This document shows positions 24,103 through 32,587 of a stretch of 33,555 nt of DNA, piece by piece. The notes under the pieces are model-generated. The model searched no databases, was not told the origin of the DNA, and was given only the letters and a program-made list of their open reading frames with translations. Within the stretch, counting starts at the first letter, position 1. Each line of letters opens with the position of its first letter. The translations under genes were made by a program, and so were the position numbers. Origin of the DNA: Candidatus Kuenenia stuttgartensis (GTDB lineage Bacteria > Planctomycetota > Planctomycetia > Pirellulales > UBA1268); the NCBI GenBank assembly GCA_943332855.1, contig CALQRA010000025.1, positions 1 through 33,555 of the forward strand, read 5' to 3'.

Positions 24103-24579
24103 ATGGACACCCACCCGCTCCGCATGATCGACGTCGGCGACAAGCCGATCTCCCCCCGGACGGCCCGCGCCTCCGGCCGACTCCTCGCCCATCCTGACAC
24201 CGTGCGGCGGATCCGCGCGGGGGATCTCGAGAAGGGGGATGCCGTCGCTGCCGCGCGGCTGGCGGGGATCATGGCCGCGAAAAAGACGGCCGAAATCGTG
24301 CCGCTGTGCCACCCACTCCCGCTCGACTCGGTCGCCGTGACCATCGACTTCGACGACCCGGAGGGGGTGTCGATCAGCGCCACCGTCCGCTCGACCGGCC
24401 GCACCGGGGTGGAGATGGAGGCTCTTGTGGCAGTCACCGCCGCCGCGCTGACGCTCTACGACATGACGAAGTCGATCGACCCGGGAATGACGATCGACCG
24501 GATCCGCCTCGACGAGAAGACCGGCGGCACCCGCGGCGATTGGCGGCGCGGCGAGGGACGGATCCGGCTGCAGCCCTAA
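24103..24579 (+). CDS. moaC: Cyclic pyranopterin monophosphate synthase MoaC
   Basis: MoaC converts the MoaA product (3',8-cyclo-7,8-dihydro-GTP) to cyclic pyranopterin monophosphate in molybdenum cofactor synthesis. The 158-residue protein shows the conserved MIDVGDKPISPRTARASG start, GIMAAKKTAEIVPLCHPLPL with active-site lysine and histidine, TGRTGVEMEALVAV, and LYDMTKSIDPGM with the catalytic Asp/Lys pair. Length fits the family (about 160). It stands alone; other moa or moe genes are not present. It converges with nrdR 25 bases after its stop. A molybdopterin oxidoreductase, a likely consumer of the cofactor, begins at the right edge of the window. Confidence 0.96.
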   Translation: MDTHPLRMIDVGDKPISPRTARASGRLLAHPDTVRRIRAGDLEKGDAVAAARLAGIMAAKKTAEIVPLCHPLPLDSVAVTIDFDDPEGVSISATVRSTGRTGVEMEALVAVTAAALTLYDMTKSIDPGMTIDRIRLDEKTGGTRGDWRRGEGRIRLQP

Positions 24580-24604
24580 AGGCCCCGACCCCCCGGGCCG
24601 CAGA

Positions 24605-25198
24605 TCAGCGGCCGCGCGGCTCGACGGCAGCCTCAGCCGGACGCTCGCCCGCCGGGGCGCCGCCCGGGCCCGACGCCCGTGGGGCCACGATCCCCTGCCC
24701 GCCGGCCATCATCCGCGCCGCGGCTCGGTCGCTGGCCGCGGCTCGGTCGCTGGCGAGGATCGGCTCGAGCTCGTCGACGAAATCTCGGGCATCCTTGAAC
24801 TCCCGGTAGACGCTCGCGAAGCGCACGTAGGCCACCTGGTCGACACCGCGGAGGAGCTCCATGACCCGCTCCCCGATCGCCCGGCTGGGGACCTCGCTCT
24901 CGTAGTTGTCGTAACACTCCGACTCGATCGCCGACACGAGGGCCTCGATGTCGTGTTCAGTGATCGGCCGTTTCCCGCAGGCGATATTCAGCCCGGAGCG
25001 GATCTTGTCGCGGTCGAAGGGCTCGCGGACGCCCCCTTTCTTGACCACAGAGAGGGCCTGACGTTCGACTCGCTCGTAGGTCGTGAACCGGCGCCGGCAG
25101 GAGAGGCATTCGCGCCGCCGACGGATATTCGCACCGTCGTCGATCGACCGGGAATCGATCACCCGGTCGTTGTCGACTCGGCAAAAGGGACAGCGCAT
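24605..25198 (-). CDS. nrdR: Transcriptional repressor NrdR
   Basis: NrdR senses ATP/dATP and represses ribonucleotide reductase genes through NrdR boxes. The N-terminal zinc ribbon has Cys3, Cys6, Cys31 and Cys34 (MRCPFC ... RRRECLSC), followed by RRRFTTYER. The ATP-cone spans about residues 46-136 ([28 protein letters not shown]). The family usually ends near residue 150-155. Here a 45-residue Ala/Gly/Pro-rich tail follows, containing a duplicated six-residue unit (ASDRAA twice) from an 18-bp tandem repeat. It is the last gene of the minus-strand dnaX-recR-rpoN-nrdR series, 21 bases after rpoN. No nrd genes are in the window. Confidence 0.96.
   Translation of the reverse strand: MRCPFCRVDNDRVIDSRSIDDGANIRRRRECLSCRRRFTTYERVERQALSVVKKGGVREPFDRDKIRSGLNIACGKRPITEHDIEALVSAIESECYDNYESEVPSRAIGERVMELLRGVDQVAYVRFASVYREFKDARDFVDELEPILASDRAAASDRAAARMMAGGQGIVAPRASGPGGAPAGERPAEAAVEPRGR
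24720..24755. repeat. 18-bp tandem duplication within nrdR
   Basis: GCGGCTCGGTCGCTGGCC (24720-24737) is followed by a copy at 24738-24755 differing in the last base. It duplicates six residues in the C-terminal tail of NrdR without breaking the frame. Confidence 0.85.
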
Positions 25199-25219
25199 CG
25201 GCAGGATCCTCCGTAACGG

Positions 25220-26845
25220 TCAGGCTGACTGCGTCGGTTCACCGTCGGCATCACCGTCCGTCTCTCCACCCGCTGCCGGATCGGCCCCGGCCAGATCCCT
25301 CGCCGGTCCGGCGAGCTTCCAGTCACGGCGCTGGCGCGAGCTGGGGATGTCCATCGCCTTGCGGTATTTCGTCACCGTGCGACGGGCGACCGTGATCCCC
25401 TGCTTCGCCAGCCCGATGACGAGATCGTCGTCGCTGAAGGGGGCATCCTTGGGCTCGGCCTGAATGATCTCCTGGAGCTTGATCCGCACCGCGTCCCAGG
25501 CCACCTCTTCGCCATCGGCACTGACAGTGCCACCGACGAAGAACCGCCGCAACGCCCACAGGCCACGCGGTGTCTGCAGCCACTTGTCGTCGACGGCGCG
25601 GCTGACCGTCGTCACGTGCATCCCGATCCGGTCGGCGATTTGCTGCATTTTGAGAGGCTCGATCGCCTCCGGCCCGTCGGTGAGAAAGCGCGTCTGGTGA
25701 TCGACAATCGCCTGGGACGTCCGCAGGAGCGTGCTGCGGCGCTGTTCGATCGCCTCGATCAGCCATTGGGCCGAATTGATCTTCCGCTTGATGTACTCGC
25801 GCGTCTCCGGCGGCGTGGCCGGGTCGGAGAGCATCTCGCGGTAGAGCGGGCTGATCCGCAGGTTCGGCAGATCGACCTCCTCGAGGCGCACCTTCCAGGT
25901 ACCGTCCTGCTGCACTTCGACATGGACGTCGGGCTTCACCACCGGCACGTACGGGACCGTGAAGCGGGCCCCCGGCTTCGGCTGGAGCGAATGGAGATCG
26001 TGACGCAGCCCCTCGATCTCCTCGATCGTGAACCCGGTCTTTCTGGAGATCAGCGGCAGGCGATTGGCGCCCAGGTCCTCGAGGTGGTCTGAAACGAGCC
26101 TCCGGAGCTGGCGGGCGTGGGGTGTCTCGGGGCGGATTTGGAGGAGAAGGCATTCCCGCAGGTCGCGGGCCCCCACGCCGGCCGGCTCCATCCCCTGGAC
26201 CACCGACAGCGCCTTGTGGAGCTGGCCGAGCTGGGCCTGCCAGAGAGGGGAATCGGGCGTGGCCTCGACGTCGACGAGGTCCTCGAGCGGCATTGGCAGG
26301 TAGCCGTTGGGATCGAGGTTGTAGATCACCTTCTCCGCAGCCTGCCGCACCTCCGGACCGTGCTCGTCGTTGGAGAGCTGCTCGTGGAGATGGTGGAAGA
26401 GCGTCTCGGGGCGCTCCTCCATGTTGGCCATGGCGTCGAGGTAGCGGTCGGAGGTCTCGTCGATCCGGGAGGCGGAAGGGCGGCTGCGGTCGTCGTCCGA
26501 TTCGGGGTATTCGCTCGACCAGTCGTAGGAGCGCTCGAAATCGGCCTGGTTGGCATGGTCCTGATCGACGACGAGCGGCCGTTCGGCGGCCGTCCGTTCA
26601 GGAGCCGGATCGGCGGCATCGACGGTCGTGGCGAGGGCGCGGGCTTCGCCTTCCGGGCTGTCCCCGACGGCGGCATCGCCAAGCGAATCGTCGACCTCGA
26701 GCGTCTCGTTGTTCTGGATTTCCTGCTCGATCCGCTCCTCGAGCGCCATCGTCGGCAGCTGCAGGATCTCCATCGACTGGATCATGCGCGGCGCGAGCAC
26801 CTGCTTCTGCGCCAACCGCATTTCCTGGCCGAACGACATCCGCAT
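25220..26845 (-). CDS. rpoN: RNA polymerase sigma-54 factor
   Basis: Sigma-54 directs RNA polymerase to -24/-12 promoters and needs AAA+ activators. Region I is the glutamine/leucine-rich MSFGQEMRLAQKQVLAPRMIQSMEILQLP. An acidic region II (about 55-130) follows, then the core-binding domain, the helix-turn-helix (MQQIADRIGMHVTTVSRAV) and the C-terminal RpoN box ARRTVTKYRKAMDIPSS, close to the ARRTVAKYRE consensus. I use the ATG at 26845, which has GAAGG at a suitable distance. An ATG three codons upstream (26854) is directly abutted by that sequence. Length is 541 residues, longer than the usual 480 because of region II and a C-terminal Ala/Gly/Asp tail. It follows recR by about 130 bases; no enhancer-binding protein gene is in the window. 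Confidence 0.96.
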   Translation of the reverse strand: MRMSFGQEMRLAQKQVLAPRMIQSMEILQLPTMALEERIEQEIQNNETLEVDDSLGDAAVGDSPEGEARALATTVDAADPAPERTAAERPLVVDQDHANQADFERSYDWSSEYPESDDDRSRPSASRIDETSDRYLDAMANMEERPETLFHHLHEQLSNDEHGPEVRQAAEKVIYNLDPNGYLPMPLEDLVDVEATPDSPLWQAQLGQLHKALSVVQGMEPAGVGARDLRECLLLQIRPETPHARQLRRLVSDHLEDLGANRLPLISRKTGFTIEEIEGLRHDLHSLQPKPGARFTVPYVPVVKPDVHVEVQQDGTWKVRLEEVDLPNLRISPLYREMLSDPATPPETREYIKRKINSAQWLIEAIEQRRSTLLRTSQAIVDHQTRFLTDGPEAIEPLKMQQIADRIGMHVTTVSRAVDDKWLQTPRGLWALRRFFVGGTVSADGEEVAWDAVRIKLQEIIQAEPKDAPFSDDDLVIGLAKQGITVARRTVTKYRKAMDIPSSRQRRDWKLAGPARDLAGADPAAGGETDGDADGEPTQSA

Positions 26846-26975
26846 GGCACGCATCCTTCAACGGTCACCGCACCGGGGTCCTTGCCCTTCCAGGATACCC
26901 GTTTCCAAGGGAAGTGTTCGGGAAGCTGCGGCCGCCGTCCGGAATCGACACGCCCGCCCCAGCCTCCCTGGCCGT

Positions 26976-27575
26976 TCACATCCGGCGCCGCCCGGCGAGC
27001 GCGTCGGTGAGCATGTCGCGGTTGGCCTGCTCGAGCGCCGCACCGACGGTCAGGCCGCGGGCCAGGCGGGTGATCTCGACAGCCAGGCCGGTGATCCGCT
27101 GAACGACGATCAGCGCCGTTGCATCCCCCTCGACGTTCGGGGTGGTCGCCATGATCACCTCGCGCACCCCCCCCTGCCGGAGGCGGGCCACGAGCGCGTC
27201 GATCGTGAGCGTCTCCGGGCCGGTGCCCTCCAGCGGGGCCACCCGCCCCTGGAGGACGTGATACAGCCCACGATAGGAACCGGTCTGCTCGAGGGCGAGG
27301 AGATCGCGGACCTGCTCGACGACGCACAGCGTCGTCCGGTCGCGGCGGGCATCGCGACAGATGCCACATTCCTCCCCCTCCGCGAGATTGAAGCAGGTGC
27401 GGCAGGGACGGAGATTCTCCTTCACGGCGCGGAGGGCGGCGGAGAACGCCAGCGCCTCCTCACGCGGCATCCGCAGCACATGGTAGGCAAGTCGCTCCGC
27501 CGACTTCCGGCCGATGCCGGGGAGTTCGGCGAAGCAGTCGATGAGCGTGGCGATGACGCCGCGTTCCTCGGGCAT
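26976..27575 (-). CDS. recR: Recombination protein RecR
   Basis: RecR works with RecO and RecF to load RecA at single-strand gaps. The 199-residue protein has the helix-hairpin-helix (LPGIGRKSAERLAYHVL, about residues 18-34), a four-cysteine zinc finger (Cys58, Cys61, Cys70, Cys73), the Toprim domain (LCVVEQVRDLLALE, YHVLQGRVAPLEG, VIMATTPNVEGDATA) and a C-terminal Walker-B-like ITRLARGL segment. GGAGG lies 7 bases before the ATG. It sits 29 bases downstream of dnaX, as in many bacteria. The small ybaB/ebfC gene that often lies between dnaX and recR is missing here. Confidence 0.97.
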   Translation of the reverse strand: MPEERGVIATLIDCFAELPGIGRKSAERLAYHVLRMPREEALAFSAALRAVKENLRPCRTCFNLAEGEECGICRDARRDRTTLCVVEQVRDLLALEQTGSYRGLYHVLQGRVAPLEGTGPETLTIDALVARLRQGGVREVIMATTPNVEGDATALIVVQRITGLAVEITRLARGLTVGAALEQANRDMLTDALAGRRRM

Positions 27576-27604
27576 GGGTGTTCCTCCGTGAAGCCGAACC
27601 GGGG

Positions 27605-29578
27605 TCAGCCGACGTCGTCGCCGTCGGCGGCGTGGTCGATTGTGTCGTCATCGGGGAGCGACTCGCCAGCGCTGGAAATCAGCGACTCGACCGGCGTCGG
27701 CTCGACCGCTGGAGCCCGGGCGCGCCCTTGCTCCACCTTGCGGATCGCCGCGTCGAACAGGCTGCGGGCCTGCATCACGAGCGGATGTTCGAGGGTCTCC
27801 CGGAGGAGCGCCGCCTGCGAACGCCCCGGAGCCGACGGCGGCGCGGCCGGTTCGTCGGCCCGACGCTCGGCCCCTCCAGCCGCGGACGATCCTCCGGCCA
27901 GTGGCTTCACAGCCACCTTCGGCTCCTGTTTGATGCGGTGCCGCAGCGGCCGGCCAGCCCCCGCCGAGAGGGCCCGATTCAGGGCCGCGACCATCTCGGG
28001 CCGGGAAAGGAAGGCGACGGCGGTCGTCGCCTCGGCTGGAAAACTGACGTCGAGGACATCGTCGACCCATGCCACCCGGCCGGCCATGGCAACGAAATCG
28101 GCCGCCAACCCACCGACCGCCTCGCCGCACGCCTCCCAGGCCGCCAGCGGATCGCTCGGCAGCGCCGGCGGCAGCGCAGCCGGAGCGGCCTGCGTCGGCG
28201 GTCGCTCGGGGGCTGCCGTGGGCAGCGCTGGGCGAGGCTGTGGGGGGGGCACTGGCTCGACCGCGACGGCGGGAGCATCAGCCCCGCCGGTCAGGTTGGT
28301 CGTTTTTTTTTCGCGCGTCTCCGGCGCCGCCGGGGGATTCGCCACAGTGGGCCGGGGCAGCGCGGATGGGGCCACCCGTTGCGGCGGTGGGGCCACAGCG
28401 GCCTGCTGGGCAATCCGCTCCACGGCGGAGGCGAGTTGGTCGAGATCGTCAAGCCGCGCGAGGCGCACGACCGCCATCTCGGCGAGCACCCCGGCATGAC
28501 CGCTCGTCCGCATCCGCAACAGCGACTGATCGAGGATCTGGAGCATCGCCAGGATCGTCTCGGTGCCAAGCAGGCAGCCGGTGGCTGCCAGGTCGATCCC
28601 CACTCCATCCCCCTGGAGAAGCAGCGCCGGGCCGCAGCCGACACTCGCCACGAGGCAATCGCGCAGGGCCGCAAGGAGCTGCTCGAGGACCCCACCGGGA
28701 TCGGCGCCGCCGGCGAGGCTCGCGTCGAGGGCAGCCAGCGCCGCGGCCGGATCGCGGCCGGCAATCGCCCCGACCAGCGCGCCGATCCGCTCCTCGCGGC
28801 CTGTGCCGATGACGGCATGGACATCGTCAACAGTGATCGCGCCGGCACTCGAGCCGAGGAGCTGCTCGAGGAGCGACTGGCTGTCGCGCATGCTGCCGGC
28901 GGCACGGCGGGCGATGAGCTCGAGGGCGCCGTCGGTGACCGTTGCCCCCTCGGCGGTGACGATCTGACCGAGGCGGCGGGCGATCGCCGGGGCATCGACG
29001 GTGACGAAGTCGAACCGCTGACAGCGGGAGAGGATCGTGATCGGGAGCTTCTCCGGCTCCGTCGTGCAAAGGACGAACTTCACGTGCCCCGGCGGTTCCT
29101 CGAGGGTCTTCAGCAGCGCGTTGAAGGCCTCCCGCGTGAGCATGTGGACTTCGTCGATGATGTAGATTTTGAATCGTCCGCGGGCGGGGCGGACGGCGAC
29201 GTTTTGCCGCAGCGTGCGGATCTCGTCGATGCCGCGATTGCTGGCGGCGTCGATCTCGACGACATCGACATCCTGCCCGGCGGCGATCGCGGAGCAGGTG
29301 TCGCACTGGTTGCACGGCTCGGCCGCGGGCCCGGTCGCGCATTCGAGGGCCTTGGCGAAGATCCGCGCGGCGCTCGTCTTGCCGACACCGCGGGCGCCGG
29401 TGAAAAGATAGGCATGGCCGATCCGCCCCGACTCAATCGCCCCGGAAAGACCGCGGGCAACATGCTCTTGGCCGACGAGCTCGTCGAAGCGCTGTGGCCG
29501 GTAGCGGCGGGCGACGACCCGATAGGCCTGCGAGGGAGCGGCGCCAGGCGGGGTGGTGGAGTCAGTGGGTGCGGCCAT
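27605..29578 (-). CDS. dnaX: DNA polymerase III subunits gamma and tau
   Basis: DnaX is the ATPase of the clamp loader, and the longer tau form also links polymerase cores and helicase. The sequence has the start YRPQRFDELVGQEHV, Walker A GARGVGKT (61-68), four zinc cysteines (Cys80, 89, 92, 95), Walker B IIDEVHML, and sensor 1/SRC region TEPEKLPITILSRCQRF. A lid and collar domain extend to about residue 370. A Pro/Ala-rich linker and a tau-type C-terminus follow. Full length is 657 residues, close to E. coli tau (643). In the linker, codons 423-426 contain nine consecutive A. Slippage there would stop at residue 428 or 433, close to E. coli gamma (431). The ATG is only about 6 bases downstream of the SRP RNA closing helix, with no obvious ribosome-binding site. 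Confidence 0.97.
   Translation of the reverse strand: MAAPTDSTTPPGAAPSQAYRVVARRYRPQRFDELVGQEHVARGLSGAIESGRIGHAYLFTGARGVGKTSAARIFAKALECATGPAAEPCNQCDTCSAIAAGQDVDVVEIDAASNRGIDEIRTLRQNVAVRPARGRFKIYIIDEVHMLTREAFNALLKTLEEPPGHVKFVLCTTEPEKLPITILSRCQRFDFVTVDAPAIARRLGQIVTAEGATVTDGALELIARRAAGSMRDSQSLLEQLLGSSAGAITVDDVHAVIGTGREERIGALVGAIAGRDPAAALAALDASLAGGADPGGVLEQLLAALRDCLVASVGCGPALLLQGDGVGIDLAATGCLLGTETILAMLQILDQSLLRMRTSGHAGVLAEMAVVRLARLDDLDQLASAVERIAQQAAVAPPPQRVAPSALPRPTVANPPAAPETREKKTTNLTGGADAPAVAVEPVPPPQPRPALPTAAPERPPTQAAPAALPPALPSDPLAAWEACGEAVGGLAADFVAMAGRVAWVDDVLDVSFPAEATTAVAFLSRPEMVAALNRALSAGAGRPLRHRIKQEPKVAVKPLAGGSSAAGGAERRADEPAAPPSAPGRSQAALLRETLEHPLVMQARSLFDAAIRKVEQGRARAPAVEPTPVESLISSAGESLPDDDTIDHAADGDDVG
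28268..28322 (-). promoter_or_regulatory. Slippery A9 tract with flanking signals in dnaX (predicted gamma/tau switch)
   Basis: On the minus strand, GAA AAA AAA ACG at codons 423-426 contains nine A (28311-28303). A GGAG that could pair with the ribosome's anti-Shine-Dalgarno lies at 28322-28319, 7 bases upstream. A stem-loop (28288-28268, GGCGGG paired with CCCGCC plus inner pairs) starts 14 bases downstream. With ten A (or a -1 ribosomal shift) the frame reads N-D-Q-P-D-R-R-G-stop; with eight A it reads R-P-T-stop. The parts resemble E. coli dnaX frameshifting and the A9 transcriptional slippage of Thermus dnaX. Confidence 0.75.
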
Positions 29579-29583
29579 GGGAT

Positions 29584-29700
29584 CGGACGCCGATGAGAGG
29601 CCCTCCGCACAAAGGGACGACTGCTTATGGCTGCTGCGGTTAGGCCCTGACCAGGTTCACAGGCCCCCATCGCAGGGGCCTCTCATCGGAGTCCGCTCCG
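29584..29700 (-). ncRNA. ffs: Signal recognition particle RNA (4.5S-type)
   Basis: The RNA of the bacterial SRP, which binds Ffh and targets membrane proteins. On the minus strand the conserved core reads CTGTGAACCTGGTCAGG, then GCC-TAAC-CGC, then AGCAGCCATAAGCAG. It has the same spacing as E. coli 4.5S RNA (GGTCAGG ... AGCAGCC). The ends pair in a long helix: CCGATGAGAGGCCC (29590-29603) with GGGCCTCTCATCGG (29676-29689), extended by CGGAC/GTCCG beyond one mismatch. The apical GGAA tetraloop is replaced by UAAC with a C-C opposition beneath it. It lies directly upstream of dnaX on the same strand, as scr does in Bacillus subtilis. A promoter with 17-base spacing precedes it. The 3' end must be made by processing or termination just at the dnaX start. 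Confidence 0.92.
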
Positions 29701-29708
29701 GCCGATGC

Positions 29709-29737
29709 ATTGTGGCGTCGCGCCCCCGGCCGGTCAA
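29709..29737 (-). promoter_or_regulatory. Promoter of the SRP RNA gene (and possibly dnaX)
   Basis: TTGACC (29737-29732) and CACAAT (29714-29709) are 17 bases apart on the minus strand. The predicted start near 29702 fits the 5' end of the SRP RNA. Confidence 0.6.
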
Positions 29738-29853
29738 AGCCGGTCGATTTCCCGGCCCTGTTGGCCGACACTCGCCGCGCGAGCATCGCCCCGGCAGCCG
29801 TCGGACGACGGCCTCTGGCCGGGAGACGGCTTCATCGGCCACACTGGGCCCCC

Positions 29854-32412
29854 ATGGCAAGTCCGATGATGCAGCAGTTCGAAGCGGCGAAGGCACGCTG
29901 CCCCGGGGCGCTCGTTCTGTTTCGGATGGGGGACTTCTACGAGCTGTTCGGCGACGACGCCCGTGAGGCCGCCACGCTCCTCGATCTGACGCTCACCAGT
30001 CGCGACAAGGGGCCCGACGCCATGCCGATGGCCGGGTTTCCCCACCATCAGCTCGACCCGCAACTGGTCAAGCTCGTCGCCGCCGGCCGCCGCGTCGCCA
30101 TCTGCGAACAGATCGACGACCCAAAAACAACGAAAGGACTTCTCCGCCGCGAGGTGACCCGGATCGTCACCCCCGGCATCGCTGCCGACGAAACCCTCCT
30201 CGACCCCGCCCGCCGCAACTGGCTCCTCGCCCTCGCTCCCGGCGCATCGCCCCGGCTCCAGCGCGACGACCGCGATGACGCGACCGATGCCGCGGCCGGA
30301 TCGATCCCTGTGGGCCTCGCCTGGATCGACGTCGCCGCCGGCACCTTCGAAGCCGCGGTCGTGCCCGCTGAGGATGTCCCCGATCTGGTGCTTCGCCTCG
30401 AGCCGGCCGAATGCTTGTGTGCGATGAAAGACCGCAGCGCCGTCGAAGCCCTCCTTCGGCCCACCGGCCGATCCGCGGCCATCACCGCGCGGCCTGATTG
30501 GTGGTTTGAGGAGGGAAGCGCCCGCAGCGCGATCGACCGGGCCGTCGGCGGAGCGCGCCTCGAAGGGCTCGGCTTCGACCTTCCCCACGATCTCCCCGGC
30601 ATCGGCGCAGCCGGCGGGATCATTCATTACCTCGACGAGAACGAGCCGACCGCCATCTCCCGGATCACGACCCTCGCCGCTTGGCGTCGCGCCGAGCGGA
30701 TGGAGATCGACGAGGCCTCGCGACGCAGCCTGGAGCTCGTCCGTACCACCGGCACCAGCGGCAACCGACGGAGCGGCTCCCTGGCCGGCGTCCTCGACCG
30801 CACCCGGTCGCCGATGGGAGCGCGCCTGCTCACCGACTGGCTCTCCGCGCCGCTGGTGGAGAAGGGGGCGATCGACGAACGCCTCGACGCCACCGCCGCA
30901 CTCGTCGCCCACCCCGCCCTCGCCGACCGGCTCGGGAGCCTGCTGACCGGCATCGGCGACATCGAACGCCTCATCGGCCGGGTCATGTCGGGTCGCGCTG
31001 GCCCCCGCGACCTCGAGCGGATCGGCCGGGCCACCGCCATCCTCCCCGAGGTGATCGCGACGCTGCGGGGAAGCCTCGGCCTCCTCGGCGAGCTGGCCAC
31101 CGGCCTCGACCCGCTCGACGATGTCTCGGCGCGGATCGGCGCAGCGCTCCGCGAGGGCTGCCCGATGTTTGCCCGCGACGGCGGCTTCATCCGCACAGGC
31201 TGCGATCCGAAGCTCGACGAGCTCGCCGAGATGGCCAGCGGCGGCAAGGCGTGGATCACGCGTTACCAGGCCGATGAGATCGCCCGGACCGGCATTCCGT
31301 CGCTCAAGGTCGGCTTTAACCGGGTCTTCGGCTTCTTCCTCGAGGTGGGGCGCAACCACGCCGCCAAGGTGCCCGCCGACTACATCCGCAAGCAGACGGT
31401 GAAGAACGCCGAGCGCTACACCACGCCGGAGCTCGACGAGCGCCAGCGGCAGGTGCTCGGAGCCGAGGACGAAGCCCTCCGCCGCGAGCTCGAGCTCCTC
31501 GAGGCGCTGCGCCAATTCGTCGCTGCCCAGCGCGCGCGTCTCGACCGCGCGGCCAACATCCTCGCCCGAATCGACGTCCTCGTGAGCCTCGCCGAGGTCG
31601 CGCGCTCGCGGGGCTGGGTGCGCCCCGAGATCAGCAGCGACGGAGTTCTGGCGATCGAAGCCGGGCGTCATCCGGTCCTCGAGGAGATCCTCCCCGCCGG
31701 CACGCTCGTCGCCAACGATCTCACGCTCGCCGCCCGCCTCCCCGAGGCTTCCCCTGGCACCGCCGGCTTCCCCTCGATGCTCCTCGTCACCGGGCCCAAC
31801 ATGGGTGGCAAGAGCACGTTCATTCGTCAGGCGGCGCTCCTGGCGGTGATGGCGCAGGCCGGGAGCTTTGTCCCCGCGCGCCGCGCCCGGATCGGCGTTG
31901 TCGACCGGCTCTTCGCCCGGATCGGAGCCGGCGACGACCTCGCCACCGGCGCCAGCACGTTCCTCGTTGAGATGGCCCAGACGGCGCGGATCCTCAACCG
32001 CTCCACGCCGAGGAGCCTCGTGATCCTCGATGAGGTCGGCCGCGGCACGAGCACGTTCGACGGCCTCGCCATCGCTCAGGCCGTCGTCGAATGGCTCCAC
32101 GGCGTCCCCGGTTGCCGGACGCTGTTCGCCACGCACTACCTCCAGCTCGCCGCGATGGAGAAGCTCCCCGGCGTCGCCAACGTGCAGGTGCTCGTCAAGC
32201 AACACAACGACCAGCTCGTCTTCCTCCATCAGGTCGCCCCCGGCGCCGCCGACAAGAGCTGGGGGGTCCACGTGGCCCGGCTCGCCGGCGTCCCCGCCGC
32301 CGTCGTCGAACGGGCCCGCGACCTTCTCATCGCCTTCGAATCCTCGGCCGCGCCCCCAGCCGCCAAGCCGCGCCGCAAAGGGGAGACGGCGCAGAAGTCG
32401 CTCTTCGACTGA
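29854..32412 (+). CDS. mutS: DNA mismatch repair protein MutS
   Basis: MutS recognises mismatches and small loops in DNA and recruits MutL. The start SPMMQQFEAAKARCPGALVLFRMGDFYELF is the classic MutS N-terminus, with the mismatch-contacting Phe28-x-Glu30. The core and lever domains follow, with FNRVFGFFLEVGRNHAAKVP and YIRKQTVKNAERYTTPEL. The ATPase domain has Walker A GPNMGGKS (647-654), GAGDDLATGASTFLVEM, and Walker B LVILDEVGRGTSTFDG. Length is 852 residues, matching E. coli MutS (853). The ATG at 29854 matches the family start; the open frame upstream crosses the SRP promoter region and is not conserved. mutL is not present. It is divergent from the SRP RNA/dnaX transcript. Confidence 0.97.
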   Translation: MASPMMQQFEAAKARCPGALVLFRMGDFYELFGDDAREAATLLDLTLTSRDKGPDAMPMAGFPHHQLDPQLVKLVAAGRRVAICEQIDDPKTTKGLLRREVTRIVTPGIAADETLLDPARRNWLLALAPGASPRLQRDDRDDATDAAAGSIPVGLAWIDVAAGTFEAAVVPAEDVPDLVLRLEPAECLCAMKDRSAVEALLRPTGRSAAITARPDWWFEEGSARSAIDRAVGGARLEGLGFDLPHDLPGIGAAGGIIHYLDENEPTAISRITTLAAWRRAERMEIDEASRRSLELVRTTGTSGNRRSGSLAGVLDRTRSPMGARLLTDWLSAPLVEKGAIDERLDATAALVAHPALADRLGSLLTGIGDIERLIGRVMSGRAGPRDLERIGRATAILPEVIATLRGSLGLLGELATGLDPLDDVSARIGAALREGCPMFARDGGFIRTGCDPKLDELAEMASGGKAWITRYQADEIARTGIPSLKVGFNRVFGFFLEVGRNHAAKVPADYIRKQTVKNAERYTTPELDERQRQVLGAEDEALRRELELLEALRQFVAAQRARLDRAANILARIDVLVSLAEVARSRGWVRPEISSDGVLAIEAGRHPVLEEILPAGTLVANDLTLAARLPEASPGTAGFPSMLLVTGPNMGGKSTFIRQAALLAVMAQAGSFVPARRARIGVVDRLFARIGAGDDLATGASTFLVEMAQTARILNRSTPRSLVILDEVGRGTSTFDGLAIAQAVVEWLHGVPGCRTLFATHYLQLAAMEKLPGVANVQVLVKQHNDQLVFLHQVAPGAADKSWGVHVARLAGVPAAVVERARDLLIAFESSAAPPAAKPRRKGETAQKSLFD

Positions 32413-32587
32413 CCGTCGTGCCGCACGTTGTCGATCGGTCGCCATACCAGCGGTGCCCACCGCAACTTTTCCTCCAGCCGACAGTTCAAGGGCCGGGGAA
32501 CGGCGCGGGCGGGGTGTCCGCCGGCATTCCGCTCCCCGCCAAGCGTCCCCGTCCGCTTCTTCTTCCCGTCGCTTCAGAGGGCTCCTC

